A program made the position numbers and the translations under genes. From Methylobacter marinus A45 (GTDB taxonomy: Bacteria; Pseudomonadota; Gammaproteobacteria; Methylococcales; Methylomonadaceae): 64,000 nt of DNA. Below, in pieces: positions 54,147 to 62,983 of the stretch. The notes below the pieces were generated by a model. That model searched no databases. It worked only from the letters and a program-made list of their open reading frames with translations, and was not told where the DNA came from. The first letter of the stretch is position 1. Each line of letters starts with the position of its first letter. The stretch lies in assembly GCF_000383855.1 (NCBI RefSeq), contig NZ_KB912877.1, positions 1,522,616-1,586,615 on the forward strand, read 5' to 3'.

Positions 54147-54542
54147 ATGAATACGTTTAAACGACCTGCCGGATTTACGCTGATTGAATTGATGATTGTT
54201 GTGGCTATGATCGGCATTCTGGCATCAATTGCTTATCCGTCTTATACAGAGTATGTGGCGCGCGCCAAACGCGCGGATGGGAAGGCAGGAATTCTGCAAG
54301 TACAGTTGGCCCAGGAAAAGTGGCGTGCTAATAATACAAGTTATAGTTCAGCCGCAACTGTATGCATAACACCTTCGCCAGATGGTCATTACGCTATTAG
54401 TTGTTCTGGCGTTACCGCAACTACTTACACAGTTACCGCAACACCCAATTTTACCGATGCTAAATGCACGACGCTTGTTATCGATGAACAAGGAAACAAA
54501 ACCGCGACCGGTAGCGATTCCGCAAATTGCTGGGGTAAATAA
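54147..54542 (+). CDS. pilE: PilE-like pilin (cluster A)
   Basis: 131-residue type IV pilin. Leader MNTFKRPAG, cut before [28 protein letters not shown], with Glu at +5. A Cys pair in the C-terminal part ([11 protein letters not shown] to SANCWGK) forms the usual D-loop. Similar to PilE minor pilins of gammaproteobacteria and to its cluster-B counterpart. Divergent from FimT with a 174-base shared promoter region. Confidence 0.85.
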   Translation: MNTFKRPAGFTLIELMIVVAMIGILASIAYPSYTEYVARAKRADGKAGILQVQLAQEKWRANNTSYSSAATVCITPSPDGHYAISCSGVTATTYTVTATPNFTDAKCTTLVIDEQGNKTATGSDSANCWGK

Positions 54543-54579
54543 TTCGTACCGCTAAGCCAACCAACCCGATCGACTTGAA

Positions 54580-55065
54580 ATGACTGTTCAACAACATTGC
54601 CTTTGCGGCTCTGGTCTTGATTATGCCGAGTGCTGCGGCCAATATCACTGCGGCGAAAAAGCCGCGCCCACGGCCGAAGCTTTGATGCGTTCACGCTTTA
54701 CCGCTTATGCCTTGCAAGATGAAGCTTATCTGCTGACCACCTGGGATTCCGGCACGCGGCCGGCGGCGATCGATTTTTCCAGGGAAAAAGCCGAATGGCA
54801 AAAACTGGAAATCGTCGGCACCAAAAAAGGCGGCATCAAGGACAGTAAGGGCGTGGTGGAGTTTAAAGCGTATTTCCTGCAGGACGGCGAGGAGCACGTA
54901 ATGAATGAGACCAGCCGCTTTACCCGCATTGACGGACGCTGGTTTTACCTGAACGGCGTGGTCAAATCGATAGGCAAGGTCGGAGCCCAGACCAACCAGG
55001 GCAAGAATGCTCCGTGCCCCTGCGGCAGCGGCAAGAAATTCAAGCGCTGCTGCGGAGCGGGCTGA
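54580..55065 (+). CDS. YchJ-family SEC-C motif protein
   Basis: 161-residue cytoplasmic protein of the YchJ family. It has a zinc-type Cys cluster at each end: CLCGSGLDYAECC at the N-terminus and CPCGSGKKFKRCC (SEC-C motif) at the C-terminus, flanking an NTF2-like domain (EALMRSRFTAYALQDEAYLLTTW). Exact function unknown. It follows the pilE-like gene by 37 bases but belongs to a different process. Confidence 0.88.
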   Translation: MTVQQHCLCGSGLDYAECCGQYHCGEKAAPTAEALMRSRFTAYALQDEAYLLTTWDSGTRPAAIDFSREKAEWQKLEIVGTKKGGIKDSKGVVEFKAYFLQDGEEHVMNETSRFTRIDGRWFYLNGVVKSIGKVGAQTNQGKNAPCPCGSGKKFKRCCGAG

Positions 55066-55078
55066 TCCGGCCAATTTC

Positions 55079-55156
55079 GTAGGGTACGCACCGCGTACCT
55101 TTTAAGGGTTGGTTCGCCGAAAAAAATTTCAGAATGGTACGCGATGCGTACCCTAC
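55079..55156. repeat. Family-4 palindromes in pair
   Basis: GTAGGGTACGCACCGCGTACC (from 55079) and GGTACGCGATGCGTACC-CTAC (55136-55156). Related copies at 38344, 42392 and 62962. Confidence 0.7.
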
Positions 55157-55303
55157 TCAAACCTTGTTCTTCAACCGATACAACGCCGAGATATCCTCAT
55201 CGCCGAAACCTGCCGCCATTAACTGCTGGTAATCGGCCAGCGTCTTGTCGACCAGTGCCGTCAAGGCACCGATCTGCCCGGCCATGGCCTAGCATATTTT
55301 CCT
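55157..55303 (-). pseudogene. 3' remnant of a beta-hydroxyacid dehydrogenase gene
   Basis: About 48 codons that match the last part of the intact gene at 62984-63838 (AMAGQIGA, LVDKTLADY, AGFGDEDIS, LYRLKNK). The codon CAG has become TAG (55289-55291), and homology ends near 55303 where an 11-base palindrome begins. There is no start or N-terminal domain. Downstream homology continues into the family-4 palindrome. The two copies are direct repeats flanking pilus cluster B. Confidence 0.88.
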
Positions 55304-55329
55304 GGTTTCCACGGTCCTCCGTGGAAACC
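55304..55329. repeat. Palindrome at the remnant break point
   Basis: GGTTTCCACGG-TCCT-CCGTGGAAACC, perfect 11-base arms, exactly where homology with the intact dehydrogenase gene ends. Confidence 0.75.
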
Positions 55330-55747
55330 GATACCGAACTTTGAGAGCGGCACGTCGTATGCAGCCGAATAGTGGCTAAGCCGCTGAATTTTATTGAACT
55401 CTACAGGGTTTACCCGTTATTTTTATGAGATATCCGGGCTCATAATTCGTGACTGTATCTAATGCCCTAGTACTTAGTCAGTCTTGATCTGACGAATAAA
55501 ATTAGCAGAGTGCGAATGAATTCGCACCTACAATTTATCCGTCTTAATTAAATTGACTGACTGCTAGGCTATGGTAAGAAATAACTCCCCGGGATTTTGA
55601 CAAGTCGCCTAAACAGCGAATCCCCTATAGAGCACAAGTAAGGTCACCTTACATAAGCGCTGATTTTACCGACAAATCGGAAGCTGCTTTTTAACTGCGC
55701 TATTAGTAAGACATCGAGTTCGACAAAAAACTGACAGTGAATGTTTA
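55330..55747. other. Gene-free spacer with MITE-like element
   Basis: 418 bases between the remnant and cluster B pilE. Contains the inverted-repeat element at 55466-55568; otherwise no recognisable feature. Confidence 0.5.
55466..55568. mobile_element. MITE-like element with terminal inverted repeats
   Basis: Ends CCTAG...TTAGTCAGTC and GACTGACTGCTAGG are imperfect inverted repeats 103 bases apart; the inside holds GTGCGAAT-GA-ATTCGCAC, and no coding frame. Could be a small non-autonomous element. No transposase in the window. Confidence 0.45.
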
Positions 55748-56176
55748 TTACCAGCAATCTGTAACGGAAAGAGAGGTTGAAATACCTCGTACTCCGGCTT
55801 GATTCAATGACAGCGTACCGCATTTATCATTGCTTTGAGCGCCCGTTGGCTCCGCATGTAGCGTGTAAGTATTGGCGGTTGCCGCATTAATAGTCAAATT
55901 ATAGTATGGCCCCCCTCCGCCAACTGGGCTAGTTGCTGAAAAAATAGTTGGAGTGCCGGTATTGTCACTAACGGTTCCAGCCCCTAAATAACTGTTAGTT
56001 TCCGTGAAATGCCGTTCCATTGCATTAGCAAATCCCATCAATGCCCCTTTTGCATCCGCTCGACGTGATTTCATAATACTATCCTGATAGGCTGGATAAG
56101 CGATGCCGGCAAGAATGCCTATGATTGCCACAGTAATCATTAGCTCTATTAGTGTGAAGCCATATTGTCGTTTCAT
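55748..56176 (-). CDS. pilE: PilE-like pilin (cluster B)
   Basis: 142-residue type IV pilin. Leader MKRQYG, cut before [28 protein letters not shown], with Glu at +5; C-terminal Cys pair (NDKCGTLSL to VTDCW). Start ATG 56176 with AAGGA upstream; a TTG two codons earlier is possible. Last gene of cluster B, 90 bases after pilY1. Alternative view: a minor pilin that links the tip complex to PilA, as PilE does in Pseudomonas. Confidence 0.87.
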   Translation of the reverse strand: MKRQYGFTLIELMITVAIIGILAGIAYPAYQDSIMKSRRADAKGALMGFANAMERHFTETNSYLGAGTVSDNTGTPTIFSATSPVGGGGPYYNLTINAATANTYTLHAEPTGAQSNDKCGTLSLNQAGVRGISTSLSVTDCW

Positions 56177-56266
56177 TATCAATTTTCCTTAAAGATCAAA
56201 CATCACAGCAACCGATAAATAGCTCTGCTGCCTGGCATAATAAAATTTCTTTAACCGGGATACGTT

Positions 56267-59200
56267 TTATTGTTGTTGCCGCCAAGATTGCCTGCCGCCA
56301 GGCGAACCGCTTGAACCTAGCTCAGTCGTCACTTCAATTTGGGCGGCATTAGAACCGCTCGTGTATTTGTATTCCAACTTTCCGGATGAAACCACACCAG
56401 GGGTGCCCGCGCTGCCTACAGTGGACTGCTTGCCCGATGGCGCGGCACTAATGTCATTGATAATCACCAGATCATTGCTGTCAATTATCCCGTCTCCGGT
56501 AATGTCCCATGGCGTGAGCCCTCCGGTGCCGGATAAACGGCTGCCAGTCAAGGCATCCAATTCCATTAGCCAGCTGGTGCCCTCGGATCCCGCACCACAA
56601 ATATCCCCGCCGCTTGGCGGAATCGGTATTAACGTGTTGAAAACAATACGTCCATGGCGCAGCAGTGGCGCGCTAACGACGCGCTCGCCATCACTGGTTG
56701 TCGCCGATGGGTTAAGTAAATCCAAATACCAGCCCTTTTGAGTGGGATAATCGACCGTGTTGTCCGTTGTCACCCGCAAATTAAATCCGCCTTTCGTCAC
56801 TTCCGCTGTAATGGCTTGATCCTGCAAATCGTTTTTCGCGACAGTGCCATTATTGTCCCAAATACCATAGAAAGTCTGAATTTGCGCGTTAGTCACATTG
56901 TTATCAATCGTTTCAAAATACTTGCCTGTACCAAAATACACCATCATGCCGGTAGACTGCCCTGGTCCTACTTGACTCACTTGCGGTTTGGCAGTAATCG
57001 GCTGTCTCGTGGCATCACAAGAACCTTGATTCACGCAAGCGATAAACAAAGGGGCCGGAGTGGCTGTTGTTCCATAAGCGACTTTCCATTGATTCGGGTT
57101 CGATGAACTGACATCGAATTTCCATAGGTTTCCGAGCAAATCGCCTGCATAAATAGCATCCACGATTCGATCAGCATCAGCATCAACGGCAATAGGCGTG
57201 GATAAACCGTTTGGCATAGCCGAACTGCCGGCTTTTGTGTCAATGGCAGTGATGATACTGCCTGTTTGCACATCAATAATGTACAGCACCGCCAGATTGT
57301 TAGCGCTGCCGTAGCCATTAGCCACAATAGCCGCCCATGAACCATTATGCATTTTCACAATGGATGCTTGCGGCAAGGTATAGCCCATATTATTGGCAAA
57401 GCCGCGCAACGCTGCTGTATCGGTGGTTCGATCAGAGGTCACAGGACTGTCGGTATCACTGATTTCCCATAGCACATCGCCACCGTCAAAACTGCTTGGG
57501 TCGGTCACATCCAGGGCAAACGCGGCCTTACCGCCTGCACCGGTCGTGCTCACGAGTATCGTATGCCAGGCATTGCCAAAATACGCATCGGCGACACGCG
57601 GCGAACCATCTACCAAATACTGATGAACATAGTCAGGCGACGACAGCTCATTCAGGCTGCTAAAAACGGCGTTAGGCACATAGGCAAGAATTTCCTTACC
57701 CGCATCAGTACCCGATGGACTAGCGTCGAAACCATGCAACATCCCATCATTGGCACCTACATAGACCATCTTGCGCCGACTGGCATTGCTGATCACAAAG
57801 GCTTTGTAAGACGTGCCTTCAGTCCCTGACAATTTGTCATAACCGTAGTTTTCATCGCTGACATATACTGGATTAGAATTGACAATATCGCCTAATACCC
57901 ACGGATCGGGACCTACCTTGGCACGAGTCGCCTTATCAAGGTGTGTGCGATTCCGGAAAATTCTGTCCGCCGCCGTCGTTGAACGTATAGTGTCCGTGTC
58001 GGTACGGGCAGGTTTTTTTTCTTCATGGCTCCAATCACCGCGTATATAGTTTAATCGCCACACGCCTTGATCGGTCGCACTGGAACAATCCGATATAACC
58101 AGCGCCGTTTTCTGGTCGGCCGTTAAATTGGCGCATTCAAATGCGACTCCTTTTGGGGAACCAGCTGAATCATAGGTGAAGATGTTCCTGGAACCGAAAG
58201 CCGGAATATGCTCCGCGGCGTTCCATAGCGCGGTCCCAACAGTGCCCGCATCCAGTATTTGATTGTTATTACTATCCTCACCGGTATCCAATATCCCGTT
58301 GCCATTAATATCCTCGCTAACCCCGAGAGGGAACATTGATAGGTCCCCTGTCCAATCGGCACTGTCAAACTTACCCTGATAAATGGCGGCATCGGTTCCC
58401 AATTTCGCGGAATTAGCCACCACGGAGGAGGATGAACTGACTTTACTGATAATGCTTGAGGCAATATTACCCAACGCATCGGCCAGCGCTGTAGTGTTAT
58501 CCGCGTAGATAAACTGGCCGCCGCCATTAGTCGCCGTATCGCTTAACAGAGGATTGACACCGGCTAGCGAAGGGTCAATGGCCGGATCGGCGAAGCCAAC
58601 GGTGTAAGTGCTAAGATTATTCTTTTCCCCGTTAATTTTCGCCAAGTCCGGCCGTAAATCCATCTCAAACAAGGCCTGGGCAACATCGTCCAGGTAATCG
58701 CTGGAATTACCGCCGGCGTTGCTGCTGACACAAGTAGCCGTAGCGCTGTTATTGCATTGAGATGGATAGTTATAAAGCCTTTTCATGTCATAGTGAGGCG
58801 TAATCCAGCCACCGCCGCTTTTACGGCCGCAATTACCGCTATTGTCGCCGGAGCAATCGCCATCATAATCCTGCAAATAAGTGCTGATATTCCTGTCGGA
58901 GGAGGGTAATCCGTCACTCAAAATGATCACTGAGCTTTTTTGGCAAGCACCCTGAACAGGGTTGGCGAGTGCCGACCCCGTTGAATTCCGGATACTGTGG
59001 TTGTTGAATATGTCGGCCAACGCCGCGCTTGTTGATGCGCCCCCGCCGGGATGCAGTACGAGATCCCCGGTATAGCCTGTTGTAAAATAACGCCCTATAT
59101 CGGACAAGGTTTCCGCCAGCGGTGTATAGGCATTGGCGCTAAACCCGGCTATTTGATTGATCATTGTTGTTGCTTTGGTCGAATCGAGATCACCAATGGC

Positions 59201-59863
59201 CGATAATAGCTCACCTCCGTCATCATTGTTATATCGGGCGAGCCCTAACCTGACCGTGGGTGAAGCGCCAGTAGCCGGCTTCAGTGAGTTTATAAAACTC
59301 GTAGCCGCATCTTTGACAATTTGGAGCCGTGTTGTTGAACTTGTGATGCTCCCTAACGAGCCATTGAAGGAACCGTTATATGTATTAAAAAACCGGTTTA
59401 ACTGATCGCCTTTGTAAACGCCTAAACCGGAGATATTGTAATATTTACTGGTATTGAAGCATTTTTTTCCATTTGAATTCCCGAAGCTGGTGGAATTGCT
59501 GCCGGTGCAACTTCCCGAGTCAGGACAAAATTTAGCGCTGCCCGAGAAAACCTGCATGGTAATAGCGGTTGTTGCGCCTGCCGCCGTCGACGCGCCACCA
59601 GAATGCCTACGGGAACCGCTACAGCTGGATGAGCCCGTAACGGCATCCGGGGCCAACGGGGTCGTCCCGCCAACAGTCACCGAGGCACTCATCGAACCCG
59701 AATTATCCACCATCAGCATGATATTGGGTTTAGCCGCGGACACCCCTATATACAAAGGGGTTTGCGCTGGTGTAATTGCCGATTCCGCCGGCTCCGGCAT
59801 AGTCCCTAGAATAACCCCAAAAAAGAGGACAATAGCCATGCCACGGTTGTTGTTAATGCCCAT
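56267..59863 (-). CDS. pilY1: PilY1 tip-associated adhesin
   Basis: 1,198-residue exported protein of type IV pili. Start ATG 59863 with AGGAG six bases upstream; signal peptide about 1-28. N-terminal von Willebrand A-like region with the MIDAS motif DNSGSMS (near residue 53) and later SVIILSDGLPSSDRN. C-terminal Neisseria_PilC beta-propeller with MVYVGANDGMLHGFDA, VVDAIYAGDLLGNLWKFD-like and LLRHGRIVFNTLIP. Calcium-type loops are seen as DINGNGILDTGEDSNNNQ and DITGDGIIDSNDL. In Pseudomonas PilY1 works at the pilus tip in adhesion, mechanosensing and twitching. It follows pilX by 50 bases in the standard minor-pilin order. Confidence 0.94.
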   Translation of the reverse strand: MGINNNRGMAIVLFFGVILGTMPEPAESAITPAQTPLYIGVSAAKPNIMLMVDNSGSMSASVTVGGTTPLAPDAVTGSSSCSGSRRHSGGASTAAGATTAITMQVFSGSAKFCPDSGSCTGSNSTSFGNSNGKKCFNTSKYYNISGLGVYKGDQLNRFFNTYNGSFNGSLGSITSSTTRLQIVKDAATSFINSLKPATGASPTVRLGLARYNNDDGGELLSAIGDLDSTKATTMINQIAGFSANAYTPLAETLSDIGRYFTTGYTGDLVLHPGGGASTSAALADIFNNHSIRNSTGSALANPVQGACQKSSVIILSDGLPSSDRNISTYLQDYDGDCSGDNSGNCGRKSGGGWITPHYDMKRLYNYPSQCNNSATATCVSSNAGGNSSDYLDDVAQALFEMDLRPDLAKINGEKNNLSTYTVGFADPAIDPSLAGVNPLLSDTATNGGGQFIYADNTTALADALGNIASSIISKVSSSSSVVANSAKLGTDAAIYQGKFDSADWTGDLSMFPLGVSEDINGNGILDTGEDSNNNQILDAGTVGTALWNAAEHIPAFGSRNIFTYDSAGSPKGVAFECANLTADQKTALVISDCSSATDQGVWRLNYIRGDWSHEEKKPARTDTDTIRSTTAADRIFRNRTHLDKATRAKVGPDPWVLGDIVNSNPVYVSDENYGYDKLSGTEGTSYKAFVISNASRRKMVYVGANDGMLHGFDASPSGTDAGKEILAYVPNAVFSSLNELSSPDYVHQYLVDGSPRVADAYFGNAWHTILVSTTGAGGKAAFALDVTDPSSFDGGDVLWEISDTDSPVTSDRTTDTAALRGFANNMGYTLPQASIVKMHNGSWAAIVANGYGSANNLAVLYIIDVQTGSIITAIDTKAGSSAMPNGLSTPIAVDADADRIVDAIYAGDLLGNLWKFDVSSSNPNQWKVAYGTTATPAPLFIACVNQGSCDATRQPITAKPQVSQVGPGQSTGMMVYFGTGKYFETIDNNVTNAQIQTFYGIWDNNGTVAKNDLQDQAITAEVTKGGFNLRVTTDNTVDYPTQKGWYLDLLNPSATTSDGERVVSAPLLRHGRIVFNTLIPIPPSGGDICGAGSEGTSWLMELDALTGSRLSGTGGLTPWDITGDGIIDSNDLVIINDISAAPSGKQSTVGSAGTPGVVSSGKLEYKYTSGSNAAQIEVTTELGSSGSPGGRQSWRQQQ

Positions 59864-59913
59864 GCCGATCTCCTGGATACCGGTATATTATTATGATTAC
59901 AAGATTTAGATGC

Positions 59914-60399
59914 TTATCGTTTGTATGTAGATTGCAGCACCACTACGGCGTTAGTACTGCCGCCTGTGCCGCGAGCAGTAATCCGATACCAGGAAATGCT
60001 TGCTGAATCCGGCGGCGTTCCGGCCTCAAGGCTGCCGCCGGCACCCGTCTGAGTGCCTGTGGTACCGGGAAGGCTTTCAATGACATAAATCGGGGCTTCG
60101 CTAACATCCGTCAACGTTCCACCGCTATAAGTGGTCACGGCGGCATTGGTCCAATCTACCGGCTGTGCGCCGGTATAAAGAACGGGCGATCCTGCCGTGG
60201 CGGCTTCACCGGCGCGCAAGGCCGCTTCCGCCGCCTGAAAGGCAAGATTGTAATCCCTGCTGTTTCCCGCCATTTTCTCTTCAAGACCGGTGACTTGACT
60301 GCCAGTGATACCGATCAATGTGAGCAACAACAGCATAATCATGCTAATGGGCAGCACTACGCCACACTGATGCTTTAATAAGGAATATTGGTTCAACAT
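59914..60399 (-). CDS. pilX: PilX minor pilin (cluster B)
   Basis: 161-residue pilus assembly protein. Start ATG 60399 is preferred because AAGGAAGG lies five bases upstream; an ATG at 60417 overlaps the pilW stop. PilX N-terminal hydrophobic helix CGVVLPISMIMLLLLTLIGITGSQVTGLEEKMAGN, then RDYNLAFQAAEAALRAGE, the usual PilX block. No canonical Glu at +5, as in the family. Part of the FimT-PilV-PilW-PilX-PilY1-PilE set that primes pilus assembly. Confidence 0.87.
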   Translation of the reverse strand: MLNQYSLLKHQCGVVLPISMIMLLLLTLIGITGSQVTGLEEKMAGNSRDYNLAFQAAEAALRAGEAATAGSPVLYTGAQPVDWTNAAVTTYSGGTLTDVSEAPIYVIESLPGTTGTQTGAGGSLEAGTPPDSASISWYRITARGTGGSTNAVVVLQSTYKR

Positions 60400-60413
60400 T
60401 ACTAGCCCTTCCT

Positions 60414-61475
60414 TCATGGTAGCCGATTACGCAAGGCAATGGTTGACGTAAAAACCCGCCTGATTCGCCTGTCTGCCGGCGTGACCGTCGCACCATTGTA
60501 AGTGTAAGCTAACGGCTGGGCGGCTAAGTTATCATCCATGCTTCTTACCAAAAGACTCACACGGATACTGACCACTTTACTCATATCGAGCCCGGCCGTG
60601 CCCGCAGGCACATAATAATTAGCCGTGCCATCCGGCGTTGCATCAGTGTCCGCACCATATAAAATCTGCATATTCTCAATGCCCTCAACCAATTCGACAG
60701 GATTGGTGTCGCTGGTAGGCCTGGAATTATCCAGACGCCATAAGGCAGGTTCGCCGGCGGCATTTTCACGAATAAATAAACTGAATGTCCGAAATACCAG
60801 TACTTCGGCATCAGGGCCGTATAGTTTGCTTAGGTTGTTACCGGTATTTTGATTATTGGCATGGGCGATAGTCTGGACCCCACTGCCGGATGAAGCGCTC
60901 GTTGCTATGAAAATATCCGACGAACTGCAATCAGAAATCAAAAGCACATCATACATATTGATATTGCAACTGTTGGCAGCCGCTATCTGGATATTGGCAT
61001 TGTTTGTCGCCATATTCCCTGTTAAATAACCGCCGCAACTTCCGCCAAATTGATAAGTAATTTGATCAGCGCCGGCCACACAGTCGTTGGAAGCCCCGCA
61101 AGCGCTGGTGCTCCAATTGCTGGTGACATTGTTGCCACCGCTAATATTGGCGGAAAACGAGGCCGGCACAGGATTCGGGTTGGGATTTTTAGGATCGATA
61201 ATGACGTTGGGGACGATTCCGGAGCGAGAGGCGCATCCCCGGAAATCGATCATACGATTATTCCTTGCAACAAAATCCATTACAAACCGTCCGTTTTCTT
61301 GCAGTCTAGACAGGTTCTCCTGCATTCTATAAGTCTGTTTGGAATTGATAAAAATCTGAATGATTCCGCCTATTAAAAACACACCCAGTACCATGGCTAT
61401 CACCAGCTCTATCAACGTAAAACCGCTTTGAGAGTTCTTAGTTGTCATAGGGTATAAACGATTCAAATGCTTCAT
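60414..61475 (-). CDS. pilW: PilW minor pilin (cluster B)
   Basis: 353-residue minor pilin. Leader ends NSQSG before FTLIELVIAMVLGVFLIGGIIQIF, Glu at +5; then RMQENLSRLQENGRFVMDFVAR, the PilW signature. C-terminal beta domain with several Cys. Start at ATG 61475 overlaps the pilV stop by four bases; ATG 61448 would shorten the leader to eight residues. Confidence 0.88.
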   Translation of the reverse strand: MKHLNRLYPMTTKNSQSGFTLIELVIAMVLGVFLIGGIIQIFINSKQTYRMQENLSRLQENGRFVMDFVARNNRMIDFRGCASRSGIVPNVIIDPKNPNPNPVPASFSANISGGNNVTSNWSTSACGASNDCVAGADQITYQFGGSCGGYLTGNMATNNANIQIAAANSCNINMYDVLLISDCSSSDIFIATSASSGSGVQTIAHANNQNTGNNLSKLYGPDAEVLVFRTFSLFIRENAAGEPALWRLDNSRPTSDTNPVELVEGIENMQILYGADTDATPDGTANYYVPAGTAGLDMSKVVSIRVSLLVRSMDDNLAAQPLAYTYNGATVTPADRRIRRVFTSTIALRNRLP

Positions 61476-61957
61476 AGCTGAAAACTTACTGAGAAATTCG
61501 GATCGGAAGAGTCGACAGCTCCATCGCCGTTATCATCCCAGTTGATAGTAATGTTAAAAACGCCCGTAGCGGCAACCGCTGTTATTGTCCCCCTGCCCTG
61601 GGGCAGGAGCTTTAAGCCGCTGTTCCATTGGAACAGATCATTTTGAGCCATTTGCGCGCCGGTACAGCCAGTCACGATTGCGCAGCTTGCCTGAACGGTG
61701 GCATCACTCGAGTCCATGGTAAGGTATGTGCTGGCGGTAAGGACATTGCCGGTTGCAGGATCCAGACTTTCATTTTTATTGGCTCGCATTCTGTCGGCCA
61801 TATCATAAGCCAGTTGCGTAGCTTGACTGCGATTATAGGCACTCAAATTGTTTTTAATGCTGGTCGCTTGAAGCCCTAGCAGCCCTAATAAGCCGACAGC
61901 TAAAACAAGGGTTGCAACCAGAACTTCAATTAACGTGAATCCGCTAGCTTTTTTCAT
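61472..61957 (-). CDS. pilV: PilV minor pilin (cluster B)
   Basis: 161-residue minor pilin of normal size. Leader MKKASG, cut before FTLIEVLVATLVLAVGLLGLLGLQ, Glu at +5; then NRSQATQLAYDMADRMRAN, the PilV hallmark. Compare the 773-residue PilV-like protein of cluster A. Translationally coupled to pilW. Confidence 0.9.
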   Translation of the reverse strand: MKKASGFTLIEVLVATLVLAVGLLGLLGLQATSIKNNLSAYNRSQATQLAYDMADRMRANKNESLDPATGNVLTASTYLTMDSSDATVQASCAIVTGCTGAQMAQNDLFQWNSGLKLLPQGRGTITAVAATGVFNITINWDDNGDGAVDSSDPNFSVSFQL

Positions 61958-61994
61958 AAGACATCACTAAACAGGGAATTTTATTTTGTCTGGA

Positions 61995-62531
61995 TCATGG
62001 ACAGGCAGTTGTTCCTTCAGAAGCTCTTGGACGGCCTACTGCATTGATCGTGATTGCGCGGGAGTTAGTGGTGTTGGCTGAACTATCGCATAGCCTTAAT
62101 GTGTCACTGATGAATGTGTCGCTGATATGGATTAATAGGCCAGTAGGCAAATAGACCACAAAGTCCGCAAAGTTCGCCCCGGTTCTTAACGTAAAGCCGC
62201 TTGTTAAAGCCGGATAGGTTTTTAGTAAGGTATCCTCGGTATCGAGCGTGCCATTCCCATTTAAATCGGTGAAAATATCCCAGCCTGAATCCCAGTTCCG
62301 ACTTGCGCTTCCCTTTCTCCTGACGCTGACCCGCACGCCTCGTTTGATTGCCTCACTGCGAGCCAGATTGAACGAGGCAACCAACTCATTAGCATAAGTG
62401 GTTAACTGGTTGCTTCTTATTGTTGAGGTAAAACTGGGTATGGCAATACCCATGAGTATAGCGGCAATGGATATCGTAACTATAAGTTCAATCAGGGTAA
62501 CGCCAAGATTTCCTGTCGGCTTGCTGCTCAT
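61995..62531 (-). CDS. fimT: FimT/GspH-type pseudopilin (cluster B)
   Basis: 178-residue minor pilin. Leader ends TGNLG before VTLIELIVTISIAAILMGIAIPSF, Glu at +5. FimT/GspH core NELVASFNLARSEAIKRGVRV, followed by WDIFTDLNGNGTLDTEDTLL, a frequent acidic loop in this family. First gene of cluster B. Confidence 0.86.
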   Translation of the reverse strand: MSSKPTGNLGVTLIELIVTISIAAILMGIAIPSFTSTIRSNQLTTYANELVASFNLARSEAIKRGVRVSVRRKGSASRNWDSGWDIFTDLNGNGTLDTEDTLLKTYPALTSGFTLRTGANFADFVVYLPTGLLIHISDTFISDTLRLCDSSANTTNSRAITINAVGRPRASEGTTACP

Positions 62532-62983
62532 CAGTGGTTAATCTCCTTTTATTGATGAATTTCAGTCTAGCTGCCCGATGAAAAAAAACAAGCTCATTAA
62601 CCACATTATTTATAACTTTAATTCGATTTAGGAACGAGTATGAAATAAGACCCGCGATTGAGGCAGGCTTTCTATTCCTGTTCAGCGACTGCATGGACAG
62701 GAAATGACAGGATCATTTCCTGTCCCTGGGGTCGTCTGTGTCCTCTGTGGTTAGGATCTGGCTAAAAATGACTTCCTGAAACTGGAATCTTGCATAGGAT
62801 GCGCTGACCAAAACCAGGCGCTCTAGGCGGCGCAGTGAAGCGCATCGCTCGCGAACGATGCGCCTCCTGTCGTCGGCACATCCTATGTTTAAACAGGGAA
62901 ATTATTGACGACCAAATCCTTAGTTATTAATTGGGCTAAAAAATGAATACTTTCACAGTCTGGTATGCAATGCATACCCTACA
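62532..62983. other. Spacer with dispersed repeats before cluster B
   Basis: 452 bases. The right part is occupied by repeat family 2 copy B (62752-62922) and a family-4 palindrome (62962-62983). The fimT promoter should lie near 62540-62640. Confidence 0.5.
62752..62922. repeat. Dispersed repeat family 2, copy B (most complete)
   Basis: The right 117 bases match 32407-32524. The left 30 bases (GGCTAAAAATGACTTCCTG region) and part of the centre match 63922-64000, which lacks about 75 inner bases. No coding frame. Confidence 0.8.
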
